The translations under genes were made by a program, and so were the position numbers. 64,000 nt of DNA from an uncultured bacterium (GTDB taxonomy: Bacteria; Krumholzibacteriota; Krumholzibacteriia; LZORAL124-64-63), in the NCBI GenBank assembly GCA_937910695.1, contig CALEMW010000220.1:1-64000 (forward strand), read 5' to 3'. Numbering within the stretch: position 1 is the first letter of the stretch; each line of letters starts with the position of its first letter. The notes beneath the pieces were generated by a model. It was given only the letters and a program-made list of their open reading frames with translations. It had not been told where the DNA came from and made no database searches. Below, one piece after another: positions 10,336 to 19,259 of this stretch.

Positions 10336-11304
10336 ATGCAGCTTCCCAGCATCAGCGTCGTCATCCCCGCCTGGAACGCGGCGGCCACCCTGCCCGCCAC
10401 ACTCGAGTCGGTCCTCTCCCAGGACCACCCCGACGTCGAGGTCATTGTCGTCGATGACGGTTCGACCGACGGCACCCCCGAATTACTGGCCCGCTGGGCA
10501 GCCCGCCATGACGGTCGTTTCCGATACGAACGGATCCCCAACAGCGGCGGTCCCGCACGGCCCCGCAACGTAGGTGTGGGCCTGGCCCGCGGCGAACTCG
10601 TAGCGATGTTCGATTCCGACGACATCATGGAGGAAGGCAAACTCTCTGCCCAAGCCGCGGTGTTCACCGCCCACCCCCGCGCCGGCCTCTGCTTCACCGA
10701 TTTCATGGTCGTCGACGAGGACGGAGATGTCCTCAAGGAGTGCATGCTCGACGATTACCAGGCCTTCCGCGAGCATCTGCAGCCGGCCGGATCCAATCCT
10801 GAGCTGCCGCCGGTCGCCCTGTTCACCGGACCACCCCTGCACCACGCTCTGATCCACGCCAACTTCATCGGCACGAGCAGTGTCGTGGCCCGCCGCGAAC
10901 TGCTGACCTTCGAAGGGGGCTTCGACGAGCAGCTGGGCAACGGCGACGACATCGACATGTGGCTCAAGCTGGCACGCTCGGGCGTCGTGTTCGCGTTCCT
11001 CGACGCCATCGGCCACCGCTACCGCAAAACCGCGGGCGGCGTCACCGCTCGGGGCTGGCGGCGCTTGCCCGCCGTGGCCGAAGTCCGGGAACGGCAACGG
11101 GGATACATCAACGACCCCGACGTGCTCCAATACCTGGACACCTTCATCCTAGGCTGCAAGCTCGGCGAAGCCTGGGGTCTGCGTCGCGAGAAGCGGTACG
11201 ACGAGTCCCTTCAGACCTACAAGGACGCTCAAGCCTTTCATCCGACATGGACGGGGTTCAAGGGGTTGTGGTTGACCCGAGTGGCCAAGCTGCTGCGCCT
11301 CTAG
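10336..11304 (+). CDS. Family 2 glycosyltransferase
   Basis: The 322-residue GT-A-fold enzyme starts at ATG 10336 behind GGAGG. It begins with ISVVIPAWNAAATLPATLESVLSQ-type family signatures, has VVDDGSTDGT for nucleotide-sugar binding, the metal-binding FDSDD and a later GNGDDIDMWLKLA acidic motif. There are no membrane segments, so it is probably a soluble or peripheral transferase that adds a sugar to a surface polysaccharide or protein. The acceptor is not predictable. The gene stands alone on the plus strand between minus-strand genes. Confidence 0.92.
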   Translation: MQLPSISVVIPAWNAAATLPATLESVLSQDHPDVEVIVVDDGSTDGTPELLARWAARHDGRFRYERIPNSGGPARPRNVGVGLARGELVAMFDSDDIMEEGKLSAQAAVFTAHPRAGLCFTDFMVVDEDGDVLKECMLDDYQAFREHLQPAGSNPELPPVALFTGPPLHHALIHANFIGTSSVVARRELLTFEGGFDEQLGNGDDIDMWLKLARSGVVFAFLDAIGHRYRKTAGGVTARGWRRLPAVAEVRERQRGYINDPDVLQYLDTFILGCKLGEAWGLRREKRYDESLQTYKDAQAFHPTWTGFKGLWLTRVAKLLRL

Positions 11305-11375
11305 CTGCAGCGGCTCGGACGTGGAACGGGCGACCCGGCAGGGCCGCCCGTTCTTCATTCATCACCCTCGATCCG

Positions 11376-14108
11376 TCAGTCGGTCACCAGCGGAAAATCG
11401 TTGGTGGCCGCAGAGGACCACTTGTGTGCCGTCAGGGCATCGTGGAACAGGGCGTTGCTGCCGAACTTCAGGCTATAGGCGTCATAACCCAGCATGTTCA
11501 GATACGCGGTGATCTGGCTGCTATGCTGGCCAGTCCAGCAATAGATGACCACAGGCATATCTGTGGGTATGTGAACCAGCATTTCCTCGACACCCATGCT
11601 GGCGTAAGGCGTGTACTGGAATGCACCAGGAATGTGGCCCGGGACACCGCTGGTGCCGGCTCCCTCATAGTCGGCCTCGCCAAAGTAGTTGATCACGAAG
11701 TAGTTTTCGAGACCGTTGGTGACCATGTCGGCGTAATTGATGCCCTTGAATCCACCTGTCAACATCGCGGCGACGCGATCAGCCACCGTACCGCTCAGCT
11801 CAGGGAAGGTGTAATAAGCAAGATCGCCGTTGTTGTTATCCGTTTCAGCTACGGCCAGCGCATTGCCGATCCCGCCGTCCCAGGATCCCCTGAGGGTGCT
11901 GTTCCAACTCGCCATTCCGAATAGCAGCGACTGCACGTTCTCGTAGCCAGATAGCTCCAGAGCGATCTTGGCATGACCCGCAGACTGACCTGTGTAGCAA
12001 GCCACCACGATATTGTCGCTCGTGGTCGCATTAGCCGCGACATCAACCAACAGAGTCGAGAGCGTCGTGTTGATGGCCCCTTGGATGTGACCGGCTGCAA
12101 AAACGGTAGAGGACCGCAGATCGAAGATCTTGTAATTGGTCGCCCCGTTCGTGTTCAACGTCGCCGCTGAGATCACTCCCGGGCAATCAGCACTGTCGTT
12201 CACGTAATCAGAGCCCGCGGCCGCCATCGCCGAGAAGTCGGCATTGGGGGCCAGACCGTACTCCATGTCGAATTCATTAACGGCCGCATCGCCCCACTTA
12301 TGAGCCGTCAGATCGGTGTGGAACAGGGCATTGCTTCCGAACTTCAGACTGTAGGCCTCATAACCCAGCATGTTCAGGTATGCGGTGACCTGGCTGCTGT
12401 GCTGGCCGGTCCAGCAGTAGACGACCACAGGCATATCCGTCGGTACGTGCGGCAGCATCTGTTCGATGCCCATGCTCTCGTAGGGTGTGAATTGGAAGGC
12501 ACCCGGAATGTGGCCAGGAACGCCGCTTGTGCCGACGCCTACATAATCAGCCTCGCCGAAGTAGTTAATGATGAAGTAGTTCTCGAGACCGTTGAGAGAC
12601 ATGTCGGTATAACTGATGCCCTTGAACCCACCAGCCAACATCGACGCTACCTGCTCGTCCACGGAGCCAACCAATTCTGGGAAGACATAACCGCCGAGAT
12701 CAGCATTGTTGTTCATCGTCTCAGCGAGAGGCAGCGCGTTGCCGACGCCGCCATCCCACGAGCCGCGCAGGACGCTGTTCCAGCTCGACATGCCGAAGAG
12801 CAGCGACTGCACGTTCTCATAGCCCGAGAGCTCCAGTGCGATTTTGGCGTGGCCCGCGGACTGGCCCGTATAACAAGCCACCACAATGTTGTCGGACATC
12901 GAGGCGTTCGCCGCCACATCAACCAGAATGCTCCCCAGGCTGGAATGGATCGCCCCGGGGATATGCCCATTGATGTAGGTCTGCTCGCTGCGGATGTCGA
13001 AGATCTTGTAGTTCTCCACACCGTTGGCGTGCAGGGTCGCCGCCGAGATCACGCCCGGGCAATCGGCGCTATCGTTCACGTACGCAGCACCGGCGGTGGC
13101 CATGGCCGCGAAATCCGCATTCGCGGGCAGTCCATAGTCCATGTCGAATTCGTTGATGGCCGCTGCTGACCATTTGTGAGCCGTCAGGTTGTCATGGAAC
13201 AGGGCGTTGCTGCCGAACTTCAGGCTGTAGGCCTCATAGCCCAGCATGTTCAGGTACGCGGTGATCTGGCTGCTGTGCTGACCAGTCCAGCAGTAGACGA
13301 CGATGGGCATGTCCGTCGGCAGGTTCCCAAGCATCTGGTCGACGCCCATGCTTGCGTACGGAGTGAACTGGAACGCTCCCGGGATATGGCCGGGCACGCC
13401 GCTGGTGCCGGCGCCCAGGTAGTCGGCCTCTCCAAAATAGTTGACGATGAAGTAGTTCTCGAGGCCGTTGGCCAGCATGTCCGTGTAGGCGATACCCTTG
13501 AAACCTCCGGCCAGCATGGCCGCCACGCGGTCGGCCACGACGGTCGCAACATCATCGCTGAGGGTCGGCACGGTGTGAGTCGTCAGCGAGGCGTTGTTGT
13601 TGGTCGTTTCGGCGCCGGCGCCAAGGGCGTTGCCGATCCCGCCGTTCCAGCTACCGCTCGTGGCGGTGCACCAGCTCGACATGCCGAAGAGCAACGACTT
13701 CACGTTCTCATAGCCCATGAGTTCAAGAGCGACCTTGGCGTGGCCGGCCGACTGGCCGCTGTAGCAGGCCACCACGATGTTCGCATCCATCGGCAGTGCC
13801 TTGGCCGCCACGTCCGACAGGATGGTGCCCAGGCCGGCATGGATCGCACCAGGGATATGCCCGTCCAGGTAGGCCTGCTCGCTGCGGATATCGAAGATCG
13901 TATAGTTCTCGAGGCCGTTAGCGACCAGGTCGGCCGCGGAGATCACACCGGGGCAGTCGATGCTGTCATTGATATAGGCTGCACCAGCTTCTACCATCAT
14001 TTCATAGGCGGTCTGGGTCGGTGTTACGGGACTATCATCGTCGGAACAACCCCACATGGCGGCCATGGCGACCAGCACCACTGCCAACCAGCTCCTACGT
14101 TTCATCAT
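11376..14108 (-). CDS. Lipoprotein with six tandem rhodanese-like domains
   Basis: The 910-residue protein has a lipoprotein signal ending in the lipobox MWGC (Cys21). The rest is three copies of a unit of about 293 residues; the DNA repeats with an 879-base period. Each unit holds two different rhodanese domains: one with FDIRSE, GHIPGAIH and the loop CYSGQSAGH or CYTGQSAGH, the other with GHIPGAF and the loop CWTGQHSSQ. All six loops keep the catalytic Cys, so persulfide or sulfur-relay chemistry, or a redox role, at the cell envelope is plausible. It is the last gene of the cytochrome island. From memory, rhodanese-like lipoproteins also occur in the Geobacter extHIJKL cluster. GGAG lies six bases before the start. 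Confidence 0.93.
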   Translation of the reverse strand: MMKRRSWLAVVLVAMAAMWGCSDDDSPVTPTQTAYEMMVEAGAAYINDSIDCPGVISAADLVANGLENYTIFDIRSEQAYLDGHIPGAIHAGLGTILSDVAAKALPMDANIVVACYSGQSAGHAKVALELMGYENVKSLLFGMSSWCTATSGSWNGGIGNALGAGAETTNNNASLTTHTVPTLSDDVATVVADRVAAMLAGGFKGIAYTDMLANGLENYFIVNYFGEADYLGAGTSGVPGHIPGAFQFTPYASMGVDQMLGNLPTDMPIVVYCWTGQHSSQITAYLNMLGYEAYSLKFGSNALFHDNLTAHKWSAAAINEFDMDYGLPANADFAAMATAGAAYVNDSADCPGVISAATLHANGVENYKIFDIRSEQTYINGHIPGAIHSSLGSILVDVAANASMSDNIVVACYTGQSAGHAKIALELSGYENVQSLLFGMSSWNSVLRGSWDGGVGNALPLAETMNNNADLGGYVFPELVGSVDEQVASMLAGGFKGISYTDMSLNGLENYFIINYFGEADYVGVGTSGVPGHIPGAFQFTPYESMGIEQMLPHVPTDMPVVVYCWTGQHSSQVTAYLNMLGYEAYSLKFGSNALFHTDLTAHKWGDAAVNEFDMEYGLAPNADFSAMAAAGSDYVNDSADCPGVISAATLNTNGATNYKIFDLRSSTVFAAGHIQGAINTTLSTLLVDVAANATTSDNIVVACYTGQSAGHAKIALELSGYENVQSLLFGMASWNSTLRGSWDGGIGNALAVAETDNNNGDLAYYTFPELSGTVADRVAAMLTGGFKGINYADMVTNGLENYFVINYFGEADYEGAGTSGVPGHIPGAFQYTPYASMGVEEMLVHIPTDMPVVIYCWTGQHSSQITAYLNMLGYDAYSLKFGSNALFHDALTAHKWSSAATNDFPLVTD

Positions 14109-14220
14109 CGCGTTCTCCTTTGGTCGGGACCGAGACCCAAGCTCTTAAATTACGATCGACGACCGTCCTCGGTCCAGCCGGCGATCAAGATCAAGGCACC
14201 GTGAACGTGGCCCGACGCGT

Positions 14221-15630
14221 TTACCGGTCGTCTTCGATCACAATGCCGATATTGGCATCGTAGTCGGAAAGTCTGGTCACACCGTCGGCTTCATACAGAT
14301 CGCTCTCCCTCAGGAAGAAGCCTTCGGGACCGTCGGGAGTGCCGTGGCAACTGGTCGAACAACTGCCGCCGTCAGGTAGCGTTGTCTGCGCCGTCCAGCG
14401 CCGGATGTTGTGGGGCGAGGCGTACTTCCACGTCGGCAAAGACGTGTAGGACGCCGGGTCGAGGGTCAGCCCCCAGTCGGCGTAGGTGCCTGGGTCGACA
14501 GGCACGTGCCGAACCACGACGAATTCGTACTCGCCGCGATAGTCGGTTCGAGGGTTCCTGGCGATCTTGAACTGCACCCGGCTCGGCTCGATATCGAACT
14601 TCTCCTCGGGATCAGCTATGAGATTGTGGCAGTTCGTACAGTTCTTGTAGGGCTGCGAATGACAGACCTGGCACTGCAGCTCGGGACCGAAGCCGCCGAC
14701 GTGCGCCGAGTGGTAAGAGTTCGACACGCCGTCGTGGCAGTCCTCGCAACGCGGCATGGTGGCCACCTCGTAGCGATGCTCGTAGTGGTCGCCGACATGC
14801 TGGTCGTCGCCGTGGATCTCCTCGGCCGAGTGGCAGGCCTCGCAGCGCATGCCTCGGCTGTAATGAGCGTCCGGAAGATTGCCTTCGATCTGCCCCAGGA
14901 AATCCGTCCCCACCCGTGAACCGTGACAAGCCGTGCACTGCTCCGTCATGTGCGGCGTGGGCTGGAAGCTATGCGACAGATAGGTGAAGGTCTTGGGGAA
15001 ACCACCACCCACGCTGTTGGGCCGGCTGACATGACACTGACCGCAAGTCGTATGGCAGCCCGCACACTTCTGATCGAAGTACGTTTCGTAACCGCTACCC
15101 TCGAACGTGCAGTCGCCGCGCTGTTCGATGACCTTCTTCTCCCCCCAGAGGTTCGTATGCAGACTGTTCGCATTGGCAGCGACGATGCCGGCGTGACAGC
15201 CGTCACATGCACCGACGGCGCTCGGATCGCGGATCATTCCCGTGTGGGCCTCATCCATCGTCTCGAACGTGAGATCGGCCGCACCTTGATGACAGCTCTG
15301 ACAGGTTCCGGAGCCATGGACGCTGCCGAGGAACTCTGAGAGCTTGCTGCCCGTCATGTAGACCTTTTCCCAAGCTTCCAGCTCGGGTACGTCGCCGCCT
15401 CAGCCGTCGCCCTTGTCGGGTACCGGCACCTTGGATCCCGATTCCTCACCGAGAGCCAATACCAGTTCCGCCTGATCGCTGTGACAGCCGAGACAGGTCT
15501 TGTCCGTCACGACCGGATCGGGCCCCGGGTCGACGGGGTCGGCGGGACCGTTCGAAGTGTCGTGTTCGCAGCCCTGAATCAACAGCGTCGCGAACATCGT
15601 GATCATCAGAATCGGAAGAATGCGCTTCAT
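14221..15630 (-). CDS. Multiheme c-type cytochrome lipoprotein with in-frame UGA (putative selenocysteine)
   Basis: Read through one TGA at 15402-15400, this is a 469-residue protein with Sec at residue 77. The first 76 codons carry a lipoprotein signal (lipobox LIQGC) and heme site CLGCH. After the TGA the same frame continues without interruption through GGDVPELEAWEKVY into nine more CxxCH sites (CQSCH, CDGCH, CAGCH, CGQCH, CTACH, CEACH, CEDCH, CQVCH, CTNCH) and one CxxxCH. A SECIS-like hairpin begins 12 bases after the TGA. No ribosome site or signal peptide supports independent translation of the downstream part. The role is probably envelope electron transfer. The tetR gene ends 16 bases upstream. 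If Sec is wrong, it is a pseudogene. Confidence 0.85.
15369..15387 (-). promoter_or_regulatory. Bacterial SECIS-like hairpin of the cytochrome UGA
   Basis: Twelve bases after the UGA the mRNA reads CCCGAGC, loop UGGAA, GCUUGGG. This gives seven consecutive base pairs including one G-U. The loop begins 19 bases after the UGA and has G at its second position. Both properties fit published rules for bacterial SECIS elements (loop 16-37 bases from UGA, G within the first two loop bases). Confidence 0.75.
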
Positions 15631-15646
15631 GTTCGGACCATCCCTG

Positions 15647-16270
15647 TCACGCCACTTCTCCCGGAGTCTTCTTCAACAGTCCCCGGGCGAAGATCGGCAC
15701 ATTGTTGCAAACCACGGTCTCGGCTTCGAATGCGACGCCTGTCAAACGGCTCCACACGCCCGAATGCAAAGCGCAATCCATCACCATGCCGACGAAGCAG
15801 CGGCTGGTGATGTAGGGTTCCACATCCCTCAGTTCTCCCGTAACGATCCTGTCGGTGATCTGTCCGCTGAGGAATTCGATGTAGGGGGCGCGGATTTCCT
15901 GGAAGAGGGTGGCGGTGGCATGATCCGCCTCGAGGCTGCTGCTGAACATCAGCCGCACGAGTTCCGGATCGCGATCCGCAAGGGCCAGGATATGGTGGGC
16001 GACGGCGGTCAGGATCTCTTCGATGGTCCGACCGCCCACGCTCTCGAAGAGATCGCCTCTCAGATCGTGCTGCCGCGCCTTGAAGCGGATGACTTCGCCA
16101 TAGAGATCCGCTTTGTGCTCGAAATGCCTGTAAATCGCGGCTTCAGTGATGTCGCATGCCATGGCGATGCTCCGTATGGCCGTACCCTCATACCCGTGCT
16201 GGGCGAAGATAGGAGCTGCCTTTTCAAGGATTTCGAGGCGGCGGTTGGGATGGCGTGCTGTGGCGGCCAT
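15647..16270 (-). CDS. TetR/AcrR-family transcriptional regulator
   Basis: The 207-residue protein has an N-terminal TetR helix-turn-helix (ILEKAAPIFAQHGYEGTAIRSIA, then ITEAAIYRHFEHKADLY) and a C-terminal ligand domain of about 140 residues with no recognisable ligand motif. AGGAG lies four bases before ATG 16270. The gene is the first of an operon with the UGA-containing cytochrome, 16 bases downstream, and follows the porin-cytochrome pair. It is likely to control one or both transcription units of the island. The inducer is unknown. Confidence 0.93.
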   Translation of the reverse strand: MAATARHPNRRLEILEKAAPIFAQHGYEGTAIRSIAMACDITEAAIYRHFEHKADLYGEVIRFKARQHDLRGDLFESVGGRTIEEILTAVAHHILALADRDPELVRLMFSSSLEADHATATLFQEIRAPYIEFLSGQITDRIVTGELRDVEPYITSRCFVGMVMDCALHSGVWSRLTGVAFEAETVVCNNVPIFARGLLKKTPGEVA

Positions 16271-16309
16271 GGTGCTCCTGCGTGTCAGCGAACGTTGACC
16301 AACACAAGG

Positions 16310-16337
16310 ACGATAGCCGTTGTTTTATGATTGTCAA
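16310..16337 (-). promoter_or_regulatory. Sigma-70-type promoter for the tetR-cytochrome unit
   Basis: On the minus strand TTGACA (16337-16332) is followed after 16 bases by TATCGT (16315-16310), within an AT-rich stretch unusual for this genome. Transcription would start near 16303, about 33 bases before the tetR start. Confidence 0.6.
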
Positions 16338-16396
16338 ATACTGTTATATAATTAACTTAGCCGGACCTATCCCATCGATAAAGTGGGAAATGAACG

Positions 16397-16436
16397 CAAA
16401 AACGACGCCCCCAACCAGAGTTGGAGACGTCGTTAT
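16397..16436 (-). terminator. Intrinsic terminator after the MtrB-like gene
   Basis: Minus-strand arms AACGACG and CGTCGTT enclose an inner CCAAC/GTTGG pairing, followed by a run of five T. It separates the decaheme-barrel unit from the tetR unit. Confidence 0.85.
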
Positions 16437-16451
16437 TCATGGCTGCCTGGA

Positions 16452-18284
16452 TCAGAACCGAGCCGACACCGAAACCGCATACAAATCGAGGATGTAATCA
16501 TCCCAGCGGTTCTCATCGAACTCGTACTTGCGGTACAGGCCGGTGATGGTCATCCGCTCGTTCATCACATAACTCGCCTGGGCGAACCAGCGATCGTAGT
16601 CGTTGGACACGGAGTCGGTATTGCGCACAGCTTCCCAGTGGCCTTCCAGTCGCCACTTGTCGCCGAAGCTCATCAACATGCCCGGAGCAAAGCGCATGGT
16701 CGTAGTGTCGTAGGTCACTTCGGCTGTTCCGGTGGCGGGCGTTACGCCGTCGGGCAGATCATAGACTTCGTGGCCGAAGGACACGTTGCCCAGCAACGTT
16801 ACGTTGTCCGTGGCCAGCCACGACATGGTCGCATAGCCGCGGTCGGCATCGAAGGTGTTCTCCACGCCCGTGATGTCCGTGCGCTCGAAGGTCTGGCGGA
16901 TCGTCTGCCCGCCCAGATCCAACCTCAGGCCGGCACGCGGCGCATAATTCACGGCCAACGCAGCCTTCATGCGGTCGCGCTTGCGGTCGCCCTGCCAGTA
17001 GCGAAGGTCGCCCGTCTCGGCCTGCACGATCTCCAGCTTGCTCGAACGGATGTCGGCCTTGGCCGAGAACTTCGCCGAGAACCGCCGGCTCGCCTTGAAC
17101 GAAAGGGTCGTGGTCGTGCGTTCCTGGTCAGTCACCTGAGCCGGATCCAGCGTGCCGCCGGCTTCGACCAAGGTCTCCAACAGGTCGCTCTTGTCGTGGC
17201 GGAAGCCCACAATCACACGAGTGCGGGCCGGGGCGGTCCACCTGAGGTCTGCGCGCAGCCCGGTACGGGTGCGCTCGCGGTCGAGGCTTTCGACCTCTCC
17301 TGCGTCGGGGGTCGCGCCGTCGGTTTCGACTTTCTGGACGCGCGCGCTCACGGTAAGGCCGAGGCTCGGCGAGGGGCGCCACATGGCGGCAGCCGTGCCG
17401 GCCTTCGAAGTCTGTTCGAGGTCGACGTGCTCCTCGGCCGACACTCCTTCGGCAGGAGTCACGTCGAGCTTCGCGGCGGAAAACCGTCCGAGCAGAGCCA
17501 GGCCGTCGCCGTTCCAGGCCACACCACCGTTGACCACCGTCGAAACACGGTCATCGCTATAGGCGTGTTGACCGCGCAGCAGACGTGAACCGTCGTCCTT
17601 GCCCAACGTCAGGCCGAGGTCTCCGTGCAGACCACCGGCGCGCCAGTCGGCGCCCACGGTGCCCCGCACCGATTTGGTCTCGAACTCCTTCACGCCCGGC
17701 GCCGCCAAGCCCCTTGCGGTACGGGCCAGACTGCCCTTCTCTCCGGATCGGCGGATCTCGTCGATGCTCGCAAAAAGGGTGAGCTGACCATTCAGGCGAT
17801 AGCGGGTGTCCATGCTGCCGCGGGCCCAGCGCAGGTCGGGCCGAAAAGCAAGGTACTCGGGGGCGGTCTCCATGGGATAACGCAGTTCGCTCGTACCGTC
17901 GTAGTAATGGTTGAAGCTCTTGTAGGATGCTCCGTAGGTGAATACCCCAGGAGCGCCGCCGTCGAGGTCGAAGGCACCCGCCCCGCCGTTCTCGCCGCGG
18001 TTGTTGCCCGCGCCACGCATCGTGAGCCAGCGGCCGCTGTCCCAGACACGGTTCCAGGCGAAGACGCCAGCGAAGGCATGCTCGTCGAACAGACCCCAAT
18101 CTTCCGCTGATTTTCCCTCGTAACCATAAGCGTCCAAGGTCTCTACAGTTGCGGTCCAGTGGTTGAAAAGGCCTACCTGGTCGCCCGGCTCCGCCCAGGG
18201 ACGTGCCGTATCGCCGGCCGTCGCCGCTGTGGCACCCAGCACCACTGCGAGGATCAGGAGGCCGTATGTCTTTGCGTTCCTCAT
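16452..18284 (-). CDS. Outer-membrane beta-barrel, MtrB/PioB-like porin partner of decaheme cytochrome
   Basis: The 610-residue protein has a signal peptide (YGLLILAVVLGATAATAG), then many alternating amphipathic strands, and ends in VSVSARF, a C-terminal Phe as recognised by the BAM machinery. Length, strand density and position directly after a decaheme cytochrome gene fit the barrel of porin-cytochrome electron conduits, in which the barrel sheathes an MtrA-type cytochrome across the outer membrane. The N-terminal CxxC of Shewanella MtrB is absent. ATG 18284 was chosen because AGGAGG lies eight bases upstream; that ribosome site overlaps the stop of the cytochrome gene, implying coupled translation. 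Assignment rests on features and context, not on alignment. Confidence 0.82.
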   Translation of the reverse strand: MRNAKTYGLLILAVVLGATAATAGDTARPWAEPGDQVGLFNHWTATVETLDAYGYEGKSAEDWGLFDEHAFAGVFAWNRVWDSGRWLTMRGAGNNRGENGGAGAFDLDGGAPGVFTYGASYKSFNHYYDGTSELRYPMETAPEYLAFRPDLRWARGSMDTRYRLNGQLTLFASIDEIRRSGEKGSLARTARGLAAPGVKEFETKSVRGTVGADWRAGGLHGDLGLTLGKDDGSRLLRGQHAYSDDRVSTVVNGGVAWNGDGLALLGRFSAAKLDVTPAEGVSAEEHVDLEQTSKAGTAAAMWRPSPSLGLTVSARVQKVETDGATPDAGEVESLDRERTRTGLRADLRWTAPARTRVIVGFRHDKSDLLETLVEAGGTLDPAQVTDQERTTTTLSFKASRRFSAKFSAKADIRSSKLEIVQAETGDLRYWQGDRKRDRMKAALAVNYAPRAGLRLDLGGQTIRQTFERTDITGVENTFDADRGYATMSWLATDNVTLLGNVSFGHEVYDLPDGVTPATGTAEVTYDTTTMRFAPGMLMSFGDKWRLEGHWEAVRNTDSVSNDYDRWFAQASYVMNERMTITGLYRKYEFDENRWDDYILDLYAVSVSARF

Positions 18285-18296
18285 CGTCGGCACCTC

Positions 18297-19211
18297 CTAG
18301 CGGTCCTGGAAGTTGGGGTCGAGGTTCGAGCCGTGGATCTCATGATGGCAGTCGTAACAGCGGGACTCCTGAGCCAACATGGCGCCGTGAGGCACGTCGC
18401 CGATGGTCGGAAAGCCCGGCTCGTAGTGGCACTGCAGACAGAGCCCGTTGGCGTCCTGCACCAGCAGCTTGTCGTTGATCGAGCCATGGGGCATGTGGCA
18501 GGCCGTGCAGCCATCACCCGCGACGCCCTCGTGTTCGAAGACGAAGGGGCCGGCCATTTCAGTATGACAGCGGAAACAAGCCTGATCGGCGCCAGCAATG
18601 CCGTAGGACGCCTCGAGTTCGCCGTGGGGCGAATGACAGTCGGTGCAGCCGATCTCGCCCTCGAGCACGCGGTGCCGGTAAGGCATGCGGAAATCGGCCG
18701 TGCGGTCCTGGTGGCACTGCAGGCAGAACTCGCCCTGCACCCGGAAGTCCGCAGCAGGACGCACATCGCTCACCGCATGCACAACGTCGGTGTGGCAGGT
18801 GAAGCAGTCCAAATCAGCGTCGGCGTGGGGCCCTGCATGCCAGGTGTCGCCCTTGGGCGTGTGGCACTGGGTGCACATGGTGCGGCGCGCGGCGGCGTCG
18901 AGACCGGCCAGCAGGGACGGGCCCGCGATGGGACCATCGCCGTCACCGGCCACGTGCAGGCTGCCGGGACCGTGACAGGCCTCGCAGGACGCCACATCGG
19001 TGCCTGGAACCGTAAAGCCGCGTTCGACTGCGTGGGGCGTGTGCCGGAAGAAGTCCGCGACGTCGTCGTGGCAATCCAGGCAGGTGGCGGAGCCCACATA
19101 GGAGGCTCCTTCGAGGGTCGGGAACTCGGCCGCATAGCCACCGGCAGACATCGCCAGCACGGGCCAGGCGAGCACCAGAAGTCCACAGGCCAAGACGTTG
19201 CGTCGCGTCAT
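18297..19211 (-). CDS. Decaheme c-type cytochrome, DmsE/MtrA-like
   Basis: The 304-residue exported protein has a signal peptide (LACGLLVLAWPVLAMSAGG) and exactly ten CxxCH heme sites (CLDCH, CEACH, CTQCH, CFTCH, CLQCH, CTDCH, CFRCH, CTACH, CLQCH, CYDCH), with many CH...HG pairs that could supply distal His ligands. Size and heme number match the DmsE/MtrA family, which moves electrons between the periplasm and the outside inside a barrel. GGAGG precedes ATG 19211. It is the first gene of a two-gene operon with the MtrB-like barrel. The direction of electron flow (metal or oxidant respiration versus oxidation) cannot be told. Confidence 0.93.
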   Translation of the reverse strand: MTRRNVLACGLLVLAWPVLAMSAGGYAAEFPTLEGASYVGSATCLDCHDDVADFFRHTPHAVERGFTVPGTDVASCEACHGPGSLHVAGDGDGPIAGPSLLAGLDAAARRTMCTQCHTPKGDTWHAGPHADADLDCFTCHTDVVHAVSDVRPAADFRVQGEFCLQCHQDRTADFRMPYRHRVLEGEIGCTDCHSPHGELEASYGIAGADQACFRCHTEMAGPFVFEHEGVAGDGCTACHMPHGSINDKLLVQDANGLCLQCHYEPGFPTIGDVPHGAMLAQESRCYDCHHEIHGSNLDPNFQDR

Positions 19212-19230
19212 GGGTTGCCTCCGTGTTCAG

Positions 19231-19246
19231 GAGTGAACGGTCACTC
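19231..19246. promoter_or_regulatory. Inverted repeat, possible operator of the decaheme operon
   Basis: Perfect 6-bp arms GAGTGA and TCACTC flank four bases. The site lies just downstream of the predicted transcription start and upstream of the ribosome site, a usual place for a repressor. The TetR-family protein of the island is the obvious candidate, but no clear copy of the site lies before tetR itself. Confidence 0.4.
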
Positions 19247-19259
19247 GTCCATCGGCGGA

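Noticed and set aside
15400-15630. Treating the first part of the Sec cytochrome as a separate 76-residue protein
   Set aside because: It would be a lipoprotein with a single heme site ending in the middle of a continuous frame, while the second part would be an exported cytochrome without a signal peptide.
16452-18293. GTG 18293 as the start of the MtrB-like barrel
   Set aside because: This GTG overlaps the AGGAGG ribosome site itself; ATG 18284 is correctly spaced.
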